Assembly (NCBI RefSeq): GCF_025643335.1
Contig: NZ_CP092489.1
Span: 505,501 to 569,500, forward strand
Origin: Endozoicomonas sp. Mp262
GTDB lineage: Bacteria > Pseudomonadota > Gammaproteobacteria > Pseudomonadales > Endozoicomonadaceae
Reading direction: 5' to 3'
DNA: 64,000 nucleotides
Shown: positions 15,662 to 25,187 of the stretch, one piece after another
How the letters are laid out: every line of letters starts with the position of its first letter
How positions within the stretch are numbered: position 1 is the first letter of the stretch
Notes under the pieces: generated by a model
What the model saw: only the letters and a program-made list of their open reading frames with translations
Database searches by the model: none
Told to the model about the DNA's origin: nothing
Made by a program: the position numbers and the translations under genes

Positions 15662-17170
15662 ATGGGCAGAGACTCTGGATTTGGCAAATGGCGCTCAAGG
15701 CTCTGGCCTGTACACAGGTATGAACTAAAAAAAGTCATACCTATGGTGTTGATATTCTTCCTGGTTCTATTCAATTACCAAATATTAAGGGATATGAAGG
15801 ATACCCTGGTTGTCACATCCCAGGGTTCCGGGGCAGAAATCATTCCCTTTCTTAAATTCTGGGGTGTACTCCCGGGAGCCATATTCTTTGTCATGTTCTA
15901 TATGAAACTGAGCAACCACCTGGATAAAAAAACGCTTTTCTATACGGCCATAGCGCCCTTTACTGCTTTCTTTACGCTATTTCCAGTGATTTACGCCTTT
16001 CGCGACGCCCTCCATCCAACAATACTGGCAGATCAACTTCAAGCCGTACTGCCACAAGGCTTTATGGGATTAATCGCCATCTTTCGAAACTGGACTTGCT
16101 CGCTGTTTTACATCATGGCTGAACTATGGGGCAGCGTAGCACTATCATTGCTATTCTGGGGGTTTGCCAATGATACTCATAGAATTTCAGAGTCAAAACG
16201 ATTTTATCCCCTGTTCGGCCTACTGGGAAACCTCTCGCTTCCTGCGGCTGGAGCTATCATTATTCTTGCTGGGCAATTCAGGGATAATGTTGCCCCTGGG
16301 GTAGACCCCTGGCAAATAACCCTTAACTGGTTAATGGCTGCGGTGGTTGCTGGAACCCTGGCTATTATGGCTCTCTACTGGTGGATGCACAGAAATGTGT
16401 TTACTGACCCTCGTTTTATTAACACAGAACCCCATAGGAAGAAAAAGAAACGCCCACAAATGGGTATGCTCGCCAGCATCAAATATCTGGCAAGTTCCAG
16501 GTATCTTTGCTTACTGGCTATCCTGATTGCAGGCTATGGCTTTAGTATCAACCTTATTGAAGTCACCTGGAAAAACCAGCTAAAACTTCAATACCCGGAC
16601 CCTAGCAGTTACCTGGAATTCATGGGCATCTTCACCAGTATTACAGGAATAGCCACTATTTTCATGATGCTGTTTGTGGGTGGCAATATTATCCGGAGCT
16701 TTGGCTGGACACCTGCCGCACTATTTACCCCTATTGTATTACTGATAACAGGCACAGGCTTCTTTTTGTGTGTACTAGGCTTTGATTCCATCAATGGTTT
16801 AGTGGCTATGTTTGGAACTACGCCATTAATGATGGCGGTAGTACTGGGACTCATACAAAATGTTATGAGCAAGTCATCAAAATACTCACTGTTTGATCCC
16901 ACCAAAGAGATGGCTTACATCCCCCTTGATGAGGAGCAGAAAGTTAAAGGAAAAGCAGCCCTGGATGTTATTGGTGCCCGAATGGGTAAATCCGGTGGCT
17001 CGCTGGTACAACAGGGACTTATCCTGATTTTTGGAACGGTCAGTGCCATCACACCTTATCTTGGGGGAGTTTTACTTGTCGTCATTCTGGCATGGTGCTT
17101 TGCCGCTTATTCACTGGGGCATAAATTTAATGCTGAAGTGGCTGCGTCAAAGGAACCGGAATATGCCTAA
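15662..17170 (+). CDS. NTT-family nucleotide transporter (ATP/ADP translocase-like), 502 aa
   Basis: The protein belongs to the TlcA/Npt family that exchanges host ATP for bacterial ADP, or imports nucleotides or NAD, in obligate intracellular bacteria and plastids. Diagnostic stretches are LFNYQILRDMKDTLVV (about residues 36-51), GSGAEIIPFLKFWG, FRDALHP, MAELWGSVALSLLFWGFAN, NLIEVTWKNQLKLQYP and DPTKEMAYIPLDEEQKVKGK near the C-terminus. They occur in the order I remember from chlamydial Npt1. About twelve membrane helices are predicted. AAGGGG precedes the ATG. Substrate (ATP/ADP antiport versus other nucleotide) cannot be decided from sequence. It is expected to be absent from ordinary free-living gammaproteobacteria. 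Confidence 0.95.
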   Translation: MGRDSGFGKWRSRLWPVHRYELKKVIPMVLIFFLVLFNYQILRDMKDTLVVTSQGSGAEIIPFLKFWGVLPGAIFFVMFYMKLSNHLDKKTLFYTAIAPFTAFFTLFPVIYAFRDALHPTILADQLQAVLPQGFMGLIAIFRNWTCSLFYIMAELWGSVALSLLFWGFANDTHRISESKRFYPLFGLLGNLSLPAAGAIIILAGQFRDNVAPGVDPWQITLNWLMAAVVAGTLAIMALYWWMHRNVFTDPRFINTEPHRKKKKRPQMGMLASIKYLASSRYLCLLAILIAGYGFSINLIEVTWKNQLKLQYPDPSSYLEFMGIFTSITGIATIFMMLFVGGNIIRSFGWTPAALFTPIVLLITGTGFFLCVLGFDSINGLVAMFGTTPLMMAVVLGLIQNVMSKSSKYSLFDPTKEMAYIPLDEEQKVKGKAALDVIGARMGKSGGSLVQQGLILIFGTVSAITPYLGGVLLVVILAWCFAAYSLGHKFNAEVAASKEPEYA

Positions 17171-17221
17171 ACCGCGCCCAGATAGGAAGTTACCATTGGA
17201 TATATCCATGAAGGGCGCGCT

Positions 17222-17274
17222 TTAGGGGCTGTTGACTCTTGCTGAGCACACAAGCAAATATCAACAGCCCCTAA
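17222..17274. repeat. Mini inverted repeat (GGGGCTGTTGA family), 53 bp
   Basis: TTAGGGGCTGTTGA (17222-17235) pairs perfectly with TCAACAGCCCCTAA (17261-17274), with a 25-bp loop containing gctgagcacacaagc as in the long copies. It looks like an internally deleted copy of the 270-300 bp foldback repeats. It lies between the convergent transporter and thiolase genes and could serve as a terminator hairpin; it also supplies the thiolase stop codon (17271-17273). Confidence 0.75.
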
Positions 17275-18109
17275 CACCTGCGAATAATAATGGCTGCCCC
17301 CATTCCCCCACCAATGCAGAGCGCAGCCAGACCATAACTTCCTTTTCTCTGCCGTAGCTCATGGGTCAGTGTTACCAGAATACGAGCACCTGAAGCGCCT
17401 ATGGGATGACCAAGGGCAATGGCACCACCATTAACATTGGTTTTTCCGGTCAGGGTTTCAGGGCTTATTTTATATTGACCACAAAGCTCGTTGATAACAC
17501 CCAGTGACTGGGCAGCAAAGGCTTCATTCAGCTCCAGCAGATCCATATCTGATAGCTGCATATCCGCTTTTTTGAGGGCATTTCCAATGGCGGGTACAGG
17601 CCCCATTCCCATCATTGAAGGATCAACACCCCCCTGACCATAGCCAACTATCTCAGCCACCGGTTCAAGTCCGTATTGCTTAACCGCCGACCCAGAGGCT
17701 AACAGCAAGGCCGCAGCGCCATCATTGATACCAGAGGCATTTGCTGCCGTAACTGTGCCGTCTTTTTTAAACGCAGGCCGCAGGCTGGCCATTTTTTCTA
17801 AATTACTATCTGGCCGTGGATGCTCATCGGTATCGATGGTGATTGTTATTTTTCGGCTTTTCACTGAAACCGGAACAATCTCATTTTTGAAGCCCCCGGT
17901 TTCTATCGCCAATGCTGCCCGTTGTTGACTGACCAAGGCAAACTGATCTTGCTCTCCACGACTTATATTAAGTACTCACGCAACCGCTAATAGATAAAAA
18001 TAACTGTACGACCGTTTAATAACTCCCCATTCCAATTTGGCTATACTCATTGCCTAATATCGTTAATTTCGCTGTTGTCACGATGAAAACTGTTGATCCA
18101 GTAACCGAT

Positions 18110-19715
18110 GGGTGAAAGTCTCAAATTGACCGAGCTTCTTCAGCTTGCCAACCGGGGAAAGTAGTAGGCAGCTATTTTTTCAATGCTTAAACAGAAGGCA
18201 GCCAATCACAGGTATGATGTTGATAGCACACAACACCTTGCCAGTGAGAGGCCGCCCCATGGAAGTATGTCAGCTACGGACTGAAGCCGCCACCATTTCT
18301 TGTGATGCGATTCAACGGTTAGGCCACCAATTGCAGGCTCTGCGAGAGTCTGGCAATCCTATCAGGCACTTTGAAGAGTTTGAGCAGACCGTTAATGCTC
18401 TCTTTAATCAAGCTCAGCAAGATTTTTTAGCAGAGGCGCTGGCTGAGCTTGATATTGATACCCCAGCTATTGAGGTCAGCGGGATCACTTATAAGCAGGT
18501 GTTGCGCAGTTATAAAACCTACCAGACAGCGGTTGGTTCAGTCCGGGTTATGCGAACACTTTACCGTAACGGCAAAGAGCCGTGTATCGTGCCCATGGAG
18601 TTGAAAGCCGGGATCGTGGAAGGCTTCTGGACGCCTCGGGCTGCAAAGCAAGCTGCCTGGGTTGTTGCTCAAATGTCTCCCGGTGAAGCAAAAAGCCTCC
18701 TTGATCTCATGGGAGGTATGTCTCCCTCAGAAAGCAGTCTTGCTCGTTTCCCCAGGCAATTTAATACTCAGTGGGAACAGCACCGTGAGCCTTTTGAAGA
18801 GATGCTTATTGAGAAACTTAACGTGCCCACCAATGCGGTCACAGTAGCCGCCTCCCTGGATGGCGTTATGCTGCCCATGAAAGATGGCAAACGAGTAGAA
18901 AAGCGAGCCAGGAGCGCTTCTGAAGGCAAACGGACTCAAGGGCCAACAGGTTGCAAGGAGGCCAGTTGCGGAACTTTGTCGTTTTACGATCAACAGGGGG
19001 AGCGTTTATCAACAGTCCGCATAGGACGAATGCCAGAAACTAAAAAACTCACACTCAAGCAGTCTTTGTCAGCACTATTGCAAGAAGCGTTGCGACAAAA
19101 GCCACAGCTGTCACTGGTCAAAGTCGCTGATGGCGCCAAGGACAACTGGTCATACCTTTCCCGGGAACTACCAGCGGGTGTTGAGGTTATTGATTACTAC
19201 CACGCAGCCGATCACCTGAAGAAAGCATTTGACCAGGCTTATGGAGAAAACAGCATCAAGTCCAAAGAAAAGTTTGTCACTTACCGACACGTCCTCAAAG
19301 AGGAACTTGATGGGGTTGAGCGCATTATTAAAGCCCTGGCTTATCAGCATAAAAAGCATCCGCGCCGCTCAAAATTAAAGACCGAGCTGGAGTATTTCAG
19401 AAAAAATCGCCAGCGTATGCGCTATGCTGAACACTTGTCGAATAACCTTCCGATCGGCTCTGGTGTGGTAGAGGCAGCCTGTAAAACCTTGGTTACCCAG
19501 CGGATGAAGTGCTCAGGTATGCGCTGGAGAAATCCGGGTGGTCAGGGCATATTGACGCTTCGGTCATTAGTTCAGAGCCACTGGTTTGAAAATGGCTGGA
19601 AGTTATTTGCTGCAACTTATTGCGAGAAAGTCACCAAGGCTGCTACAAGCAATGTCATACCATTCCCTGAGAAAGGTGGCAGTGTTTAGTTGTGGTCAAT
19701 ATGAGACTTTCACCC
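18110..19715 (+). mobile_element. ISKra4-like element, copy 1 (1606 bp)
   Basis: Ends GGGTGAAAGTCTCA (18110-18123) and TGAGACTTTCACCC (19702-19715) are perfect inverted repeats, flanked by the 8-bp duplication TAACCGAT (18102-18109, 19716-19723). It sits inside the IS630 transposase gene. It matches copy 2 at 37161-38766 in length and encodes an identical transposase. Confidence 0.93.
18259..19689 (+). CDS. ISKra4-family transposase, copy 1
   Basis: The start at ATG 18259 is preferred because GAGAGG lies 7 bp upstream; the frame can also be opened at TTG 18145 (514 aa). Motifs include VAASLDGVMLPMKDGKRVEK with the first catalytic Asp, ASCGTLSFYDQQGERLS, VIDYYHAADHLKKAF with the second Asp and LPIGSGVVEAACKTL with the catalytic Glu, the DDE pattern of ISKra4-like enzymes. 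The frame is intact. Confidence 0.88.
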   Translation: MEVCQLRTEAATISCDAIQRLGHQLQALRESGNPIRHFEEFEQTVNALFNQAQQDFLAEALAELDIDTPAIEVSGITYKQVLRSYKTYQTAVGSVRVMRTLYRNGKEPCIVPMELKAGIVEGFWTPRAAKQAAWVVAQMSPGEAKSLLDLMGGMSPSESSLARFPRQFNTQWEQHREPFEEMLIEKLNVPTNAVTVAASLDGVMLPMKDGKRVEKRARSASEGKRTQGPTGCKEASCGTLSFYDQQGERLSTVRIGRMPETKKLTLKQSLSALLQEALRQKPQLSLVKVADGAKDNWSYLSRELPAGVEVIDYYHAADHLKKAFDQAYGENSIKSKEKFVTYRHVLKEELDGVERIIKALAYQHKKHPRRSKLKTELEYFRKNRQRMRYAEHLSNNLPIGSGVVEAACKTLVTQRMKCSGMRWRNPGGQGILTLRSLVQSHWFENGWKLFAATYCEKVTKAATSNVIPFPEKGGSV

Positions 19716-19943
19716 TAACCGATGTCGCTGTCATAAAAACATTGAGAGAAGCTATTCGACATGGGCCATATCCGTACCTAAGGGAAAGGGCTCATGCTAT
19801 TTTACTCAGCATACGTGGTTATTCTATGAGCGAGATTGCTGCAATATTTGAAGTTCGATATCAGACAGTCTCTGACTGGATTGATGCCTGGGATGATTAT
19901 GGCCTTCGCGGCTTGTACAAAAAACATGAAGGTGGAAAACCAC

Positions 19944-21588
19944 CAGCTATTCCCGTGACATCAATTAAATCACTGCAACAGCAAGGCTTACAGTAAATTC
20001 CAAATGGAGTGATTTCGCACAAAATAACGTCTACTTTTGATAGGGATACTTTATCAATGGCTGTCTCTCATGGCTTATCCATTCCAAAAAAGTCGTAAGC
20101 ATCTTTGTGCAAACAGTTTAATTACTACGATTTCTGAAAGTTATGAGCAAATTCCAGATGTCCGACCAAACAAGGATTCCAGAAAAATAACAATACATGA
20201 TGCCTCCATGTCCGCTTTTGCCATGATGCATCTCAAGTACCCATCGCTCCTCTCGTTTGAGCGTGATAAAACAGAGCAAGAAGTAAGGCATAACCTTGAG
20301 CACCTGTATCAGATAAAAAAACGTGCTCCCTGTGATACCAGTATGCGGGAAATCCTGGATCCAATAGATCCCGTAGAGTTCAAAAAGCCTTTTAAGACAT
20401 TGCTGTCTAACGTCCAAAGGGGCGGATTACTGAAGGCATTCGAATTTCACTGCGGGAACTTGAAAAATCACTACTTGCTCCCGATCGATGGAACTGGGCT
20501 ATTTTACTCCTGCAATAATAAAAAACCTTGTCAGGAGTGCTGTACTAAAAATAAGGGAAAGGCCAACGAAGCTCACTACCACCAGTTAATGGCAGCATGC
20601 ATTGCTCACCCGGATCAAAAAACAGTCTTGCCATTGGCACCGGAAGCCATAGTTTGCCAGGACGGTTCGACCAAAAATGACTGTGAAAAAAATGCCATTA
20701 AACGGTTGTTTGCCACCATACGAGAGCATCACCCACGTCTAAAGTTCGTTATTCTTCTGGACAGTCTTTATGCTGACAACCCCACTGTCCAACTGATTAA
20801 GAGTTATGGCTGGCATTACATCATTGTCGCGAAAGATGGCAACCATGCCTCGCTGGTTGAAGCGATGGATGAGCTGGATAAAGAAGGAAAAGTTCACCGT
20901 GCTGAAAAAGTTAATGAAGAGACTGGAATTAAGTGGTGGTTTCGCTATGCCAATGACGTCAGGCTGAACAAGGCAAAATATGCAGAACAGGTTAATGTGC
21001 TTGATTTTGTCGAAACCGATAAAAAAGGTAAACAGCATATCTGGTGCTGGGTGACTGATATTCCGCTTAACGAAGAAACCATAGAACCCGTCATGAAAGG
21101 AGGGCGCTGCCGATGGCATATTGAGAACCAGACGTTTAACACCCTGAAAAATCAAGGCTACGATCTCGAACATAACTACGGTCACGGTGAGAAGCACTTA
21201 GCCACAAATCTGGCCTATCTGACGATGCTTGCTTTTCTCGTAGATCAAATACAGGAACTGTGCTGTCCCCAGTTTCAGGAAGCTTTAAGAACCCGCTCAA
21301 AAGGAGTCCGTATAGCATTATGGAAATGGATACAGGGCTATTTTTTGCATTGGCTGATAAAAACGTGGGAGGGGCTTTTTTACACAGTAACTCATGGTAT
21401 TGAAGAGAAAAGGGTGATTCCATTCGATACATCATAACCGGCCATATCGTAGCTACGTTCAGGGGTGACATTTTTTCTTTAAAGCTCCGCTTTGTTAATT
21501 GGCGGCTCAGTTTTGATCGGCTTCATTATTTTTGCTGCCTTATTGTCAATACCAACGATCATCGACGTTCATCATGCGGGAATAGCTG
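19944..21588 (+). mobile_element. IS4-like element, copy A (1645 bp)
   Basis: Perfect 12-bp terminal repeats CAGCTATTCCCG / CGGGAATAGCTG are flanked by the 9-bp duplication GAAAACCAC (19935-19943 and 21589-21597). It is inserted in the IS630 transposase. Copies B and C have identical ends and length. Confidence 0.93.
20037..21437 (+). CDS. IS4-like DDE transposase, copy A, 466 aa
   Basis: The frame opens at TTG 20037; ATG 20070 (MAYPFQKSRKHLCANS) is an equally good start. The first Asp is in LLPIDGTGLFYSC, the second in VILLDSLYAD and the catalytic Glu in GGRCRWHIENQTFNTLKNQG, followed by YDLEHNYGHGEKHL. A Cys cluster (CNNKKPCQECCTKN) near residue 160 is unusual. Subfamily assignment (IS4 versus ISNCY) is uncertain. 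Intact and identical to copies B and C. Confidence 0.85.
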   Translation: MIGILYQWLSLMAYPFQKSRKHLCANSLITTISESYEQIPDVRPNKDSRKITIHDASMSAFAMMHLKYPSLLSFERDKTEQEVRHNLEHLYQIKKRAPCDTSMREILDPIDPVEFKKPFKTLLSNVQRGGLLKAFEFHCGNLKNHYLLPIDGTGLFYSCNNKKPCQECCTKNKGKANEAHYHQLMAACIAHPDQKTVLPLAPEAIVCQDGSTKNDCEKNAIKRLFATIREHHPRLKFVILLDSLYADNPTVQLIKSYGWHYIIVAKDGNHASLVEAMDELDKEGKVHRAEKVNEETGIKWWFRYANDVRLNKAKYAEQVNVLDFVETDKKGKQHIWCWVTDIPLNEETIEPVMKGGRCRWHIENQTFNTLKNQGYDLEHNYGHGEKHLATNLAYLTMLAFLVDQIQELCCPQFQEALRTRSKGVRIALWKWIQGYFLHWLIKTWEGLFYTVTHGIEEKRVIPFDTS

Positions 21589-22909
21589 GAAAACCACCTA
21601 TCTATACTGACCAGGAAGCACAACGCATTAGAGAGATTGTCTCCGAGGAACCTCGCAGGCTGTCTTATGTTCAAACAAAGATTGCAGAGGAAACCGGTAA
21701 GGTTGCCTCAAAGCAAACCCTGTCGAGACTTTTAAAAAAAGCTGGGACTTGTTTATAAGCGGTTTCGTAAAGCTTGCAGCCATAAGCGCGATGAGGAGCA
21801 ATTCAGATGTTGCCAGTCTGCCTTGAAAGAGGCCCAATATGCTGAGGATAAAGGGCTTGTCAATCTGTTTTACTTTGATGAATCTGGTTTTAGTCAAGAG
21901 CCTTGTGTCCCCTATGGCTGGCAAGAAAAAGGCTCACAGCTAAAAATACCCTCTGTAAAAAGTAAGCGTATCAATGTGCTGGGATTTATGAATCGTGCCA
22001 ATGACCTTTTCTACTACCCAGTAACAGGTTGTGTTAACAGCGAAACAGTTATCAGTGTCTTTGATGATTTTGCCGCCAGGATGGAAGAACCCAAGTACAG
22101 CTCTAATGAGCGCTATACCATCGTCATGGTGGATAATGCCAGCATTCATACCAGCAAACTTTTCAGAGAAAGAGTAATAGACTGGGCAATTGAGAAAAAG
22201 CTCTTAGTCTGTTTTTTACCAACCTATTCACCTGAGCTAAACCTGATAGAAATATTGTGGAGAAAAGTGAAGTATGAATGGCTGAACCTGCTGTCAATAA
22301 TGGATTTCAAGGAATTCGAACAAGAGGTCAAACGTATATTTGATCTATTTGGTCAAAAATATCTGATTTCGTTTGAGTGACTACTTATATTTCTCCGCTA
22401 TATTTTCTGCGGTAACCCCCATATGGTACTGATTAAATACGTCTGTCAGGCCTTCGGAAATAATACTGTCGGCAAATGCCGCATTTCCCATTTTTATACC
22501 GAATCGGGCATTACCCTGAACGTAGTAGGGAGCCATGGACATGTTTTCCATACCAGCTGCCACCACCAGGCCAGCATCCCCTGAGCGAATATGGGCGACA
22601 GCTTCCATAACGGCTTTCATACCACTGCCACAAATCATGTTCAGTGTATAAGCAGGTACTTCTGCTGGGACACCCGCTTTGATTGCAGCCTGACGACCCG
22701 GCCCCATGCCCTGGCCACAACTAAGCACATTCCCAACAATGACTTCATCCAGCTGTTCCGGGTTAACACCAGAATCAGCAATCACCGCACTAATCACCGC
22801 TGCCCCCAGTTCAGAGGCCGGAGTATTTTTAAAGGCACCACCGAATGCACCAATGGCGGTTCGGCGAGCAGCCACTATATAGACTTTATCCATTATTTTT
22901 TCCGCACGA

Positions 22910-23563
22910 TTATTCGAATGTCTTTAGTTCTTCTGGAACATACAGCTTGGCTTCAGTGAGAGCCTGGATATCCCCTAATGTTGACCCTTTATATATTTCC
23001 CTCAGTACCAGACCACTGTCAGTAACTTCAATAACTGCCAGTTCAGTAATAATCAGGTTAACCTGGCCCACTGCCGTTAAGGGTAGGGAACACTCTTTCA
23101 GAATCTTTGGCAAACCTTTAGCGGTGTGTAGCATGGCGATAATCACTTGCTGGCTACCCACCACCAGATCCATGGCACCGCCCATGCCAGCTACCATTTT
23201 GCCAGGAATCATCCAGCTGGCGAGGTTACCCTTTTCATCCACCTGCATGGCACCGAGCACTGTTGTATTAACATGCCCACCACGGATAATGGCAAAGCTG
23301 GTCGCACTATCGAAAAAAGCACCATCAGGTTGAATGGTTACCGGTATCCCCCCGGCATTGGTAATATCTTTATCAATAGTCGCCTGTTCTGCTACAGGCC
23401 CCATACCAATAAAGCCATTCTCTGACTGCAGCGTAATATCCATGCCAACAGGAATATAATTACTAACCAGTGTTGGCAGGCCAATACCCAGGTTAACCAC
23501 ATCGCCGCTGTGAAGTTCCCGGGCAACCCGGCGGGCAATTCGATGTTTCAATAAATCGCTCAT
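22910..23563 (-). CDS. atoA: 3-oxoacid/acetoacetate CoA-transferase subunit B, 217 aa
   Basis: The beta subunit of a two-subunit CoA transferase that moves CoA between an acyl-CoA and acetoacetate. Signature residues are visible: [14 protein letters not shown] near residue 26 and [11 protein letters not shown] near 47, the latter containing the catalytic Glu in the SENG motif of the family. It overlaps the alpha-subunit stop by 4 bp and is followed by the broken thiolase 16 bp later, so atoDAB-like order is preserved. Confidence 0.9.
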   Translation of the reverse strand: MSDLLKHRIARRVARELHSGDVVNLGIGLPTLVSNYIPVGMDITLQSENGFIGMGPVAEQATIDKDITNAGGIPVTIQPDGAFFDSATSFAIIRGGHVNTTVLGAMQVDEKGNLASWMIPGKMVAGMGGAMDLVVGSQQVIIAMLHTAKGLPKILKECSLPLTAVGQVNLIITELAVIEVTDSGLVLREIYKGSTLGDIQALTEAKLYVPEELKTFE

Positions 23564-24234
23564 GCTACCCTCTTCACCGGCTGGCTTTTAACGATGTAAT
23601 TAACAAAAATTCTGGGAGTAACAATGTGATCCGGGTCTAACTCACCCATTTCCACAACCTCTTCCGCCTCTACAAATACCTTATCCGCAGAGGTTGCCAT
23701 TAATGGGTTGAAGTTTCGGGAAGAGCCACGGTAAATAGCATTGCCACAACGGTCAACACGACTGGCATGAATCAGGGAAATATCCGCTCGCAGTGGCAGT
23801 TCCAATAAAAAGTCCTGGCCATTCACTGTGATAACTTGTTTGCCATTTTCAACGATCGTACCAATTCCAGTGGGAGTTAAAACACCACCAAGCCCGGCAC
23901 CCCCCGCACGAATGCGTTCAACCAGAGTCCCCTGGGGTACCAGTTCCACATCCAGCTTACCTTCATGCATCAATCGCCCGGTATCTTTATTAAGACCGAT
24001 ATGGGTGGTAATAACTTTTGAAAGCACCCCGGAAGAGACTAGCCGTCCTACTCCTTCATTAGTCAGGCCAGTATCATTGCCAATATACGTCAAGTTTCTC
24101 AGGCTGGAATCAGCGATAGCCTCGATAATAGAAAGCGGTGCCCCCGCGTTCATAAAGCCACCGACCATAATGGTCATCCCATCTTCCAGATGCTCAAGCA
24201 CCTGGCTTGCATCCAGTACGGGCTTTGAAGACAT
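23560..24234 (-). CDS. atoD: 3-oxoacid/acetoacetate CoA-transferase subunit A, 224 aa
   Basis: The alpha subunit partner of the gene downstream. The N-terminal [20 protein letters not shown] matches the glycine-rich CoA-binding start of AtoD/ScoA proteins, and [19 protein letters not shown] the C-terminal conserved stretch. The stop overlaps the next start (ATGA-type overlap), so translation is coupled. Together with a thiolase it would turn acetoacetate into acetyl-CoA. Confidence 0.9.
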   Translation of the reverse strand: MSSKPVLDASQVLEHLEDGMTIMVGGFMNAGAPLSIIEAIADSSLRNLTYIGNDTGLTNEGVGRLVSSGVLSKVITTHIGLNKDTGRLMHEGKLDVELVPQGTLVERIRAGGAGLGGVLTPTGIGTIVENGKQVITVNGQDFLLELPLRADISLIHASRVDRCGNAIYRGSSRNFNPLMATSADKVFVEAEEVVEMGELDPDHIVTPRIFVNYIVKSQPVKRVA

Positions 24235-24306
24235 AAATCACTCCTGAACTGGCATTATTTTTATATAACGCCTTGTTGTTAGTTCAGAACTGTACTGATG
24301 CTGGAC

Positions 24307-25143
24307 CTACTGTTGTTCCTGATGACAAAGCAAACCCATGACCAGGCATTGAGCCAGATGCATGGAGCTGCCTAAAGAACGAATCCCCATCATCTCTGCC
24401 TCACTAACCCGTAGTGAAACATCAATAAGCCCACTGCAGGGATGAATATTATGATCCGTCAAGGCGACAACCCGGGCATGTTTTTCATGGGCTGAGCGGA
24501 TGGTTTCTGCAGTTTCGTCGGCATGGGGATGATAAGTAACAGCCAGTAACAGGTCTTTTTCTGAAATTCTTTTTAGCTGGTTTTTGTGGAGTCCCCCGAC
24601 TCCATCCAGCAGCACAACATCAATATCCGCACGCATTAATGCGTAGCTGAGATAGCAGGCCACCGGAAATGCACGTCGAACACCGTGTATATAAATGGAC
24701 TCTGCCTGCTCCATCAGATCCAGCGCCTTTTTAAACTGCTCTGGATTAATCAAGGTGGCAAGGCTTTCAATGGCCTTCACCTGTGGGTGAGCAAAACTTT
24801 TTAACAGTGAATGGCCGCTTTTATCTCCCTGCAAGTCAGTATCCGCATGACGCACCCGTTCCCGATAGCCCTCCATCCGGCCTTTTAGCTGGCTTCTATA
24901 AAGCTGCTGCAACTCTGAAAAGCCGTTAAAACCAAAGTAGTTAGCGAAACGAACCAGGGTTGATGGCGAGACATTAATCTCCCGGGCAATGGCCACCAGG
25001 GTTTCCAGGGCAACCGTGTCAGGGTGCTGGATAAAAAAATCACCGACCTGACGCAACCGGCCACTGAGGTTGTCGTAATCCTCAACGATTCTTTTGTTCA
25101 GGTCATCCAGATTCAGAACCCGTGGACTGACTTCAGAGGTCAT
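24307..25143 (-). CDS. MurR/RpiR-family transcriptional regulator, 278 aa
   Basis: The N-terminal 80 residues form the RpiR helix-turn-helix (REINVSPSTLVRFANYFGF) and residues 130-260 a SIS sugar-phosphate isomerase-like domain (LMEQAESIYIHGVRRAFPVA, then AVTYHPHADETAETIRSAH). RpiR-type regulators often control inositol clusters in proteobacteria, so it is the probable iol regulator sensing an inositol intermediate. It closes the run of iol genes, 44 bp after iolJ, and would be part of the same transcript. Confidence 0.9.
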   Translation of the reverse strand: MTSEVSPRVLNLDDLNKRIVEDYDNLSGRLRQVGDFFIQHPDTVALETLVAIAREINVSPSTLVRFANYFGFNGFSELQQLYRSQLKGRMEGYRERVRHADTDLQGDKSGHSLLKSFAHPQVKAIESLATLINPEQFKKALDLMEQAESIYIHGVRRAFPVACYLSYALMRADIDVVLLDGVGGLHKNQLKRISEKDLLLAVTYHPHADETAETIRSAHEKHARVVALTDHNIHPCSGLIDVSLRVSEAEMMGIRSLGSSMHLAQCLVMGLLCHQEQQ

Positions 25144-25187
25144 TACAGCTCCAGCTTGTTATTTGGGTGAGCGGCGAATTTATACCC

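Larger units (their letters stand above)
18083..22380 (+). pseudogene. IS630-family transposase, interrupted twice and frameshifted
   Basis: The start is ATG 18083, and the pieces read MKTVDPVTDVAVIKTLREA, an HTH region (MSEIAAIFEVRYQTVSDWID), then after the second insertion IYTDQEAQRIREIVSEEPRR. The DDE domain follows: FYFDESGFSQEPCVPYGW, MVDNASIHTSK and SPELNLIEILWRKVKYEW. Besides the insertions, a run of seven A at 21727-21740 puts LLKKAG and LVYKRFRKAC in different frames. The rebuilt length is one base off a multiple of three. The copy cannot make intact transposase without frameshifting. Confidence 0.85.
17971..22385 (+). mobile_element. IS630-family element (nested host of two other IS)
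   Basis: The ends are imperfect inverted repeats (AGTACTCACGCAA and AGTAGTCACTCAA) and the flanks show the TA duplication typical of IS630 (17969-17970 and 22386-22387). After subtracting an ISKra4-like element and an IS4-like element with their target duplications, the element is 1147 bp, a normal IS630 size. It is inserted in the thiolase gene. Confidence 0.88.
17271..22893 (-). pseudogene. atoB: Acetyl-CoA C-acetyltransferase (thiolase), split by IS630 nest
   Basis: The N-terminal half (22893-22386) begins MDKVYIVAARRTAIGAFGG and includes the catalytic Cys in LNMICGSGMKAV; the C-terminal half (17970-17271) carries GGAIALGHPIGASGARI and the catalytic CIGGGMGAA. Removing the insertion and one copy of the TA duplication joins them in frame as a 401-aa thiolase. 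It is the third gene after the two CoA-transferase subunits, so the operon has lost its thiolase step here unless another copy exists. Confidence 0.93.

Noticed and set aside
15662-17170. Major facilitator transporter as identity of the 502-aa protein
   Set aside because: The NTT signature segments are present over the full length; MFS signatures are absent.
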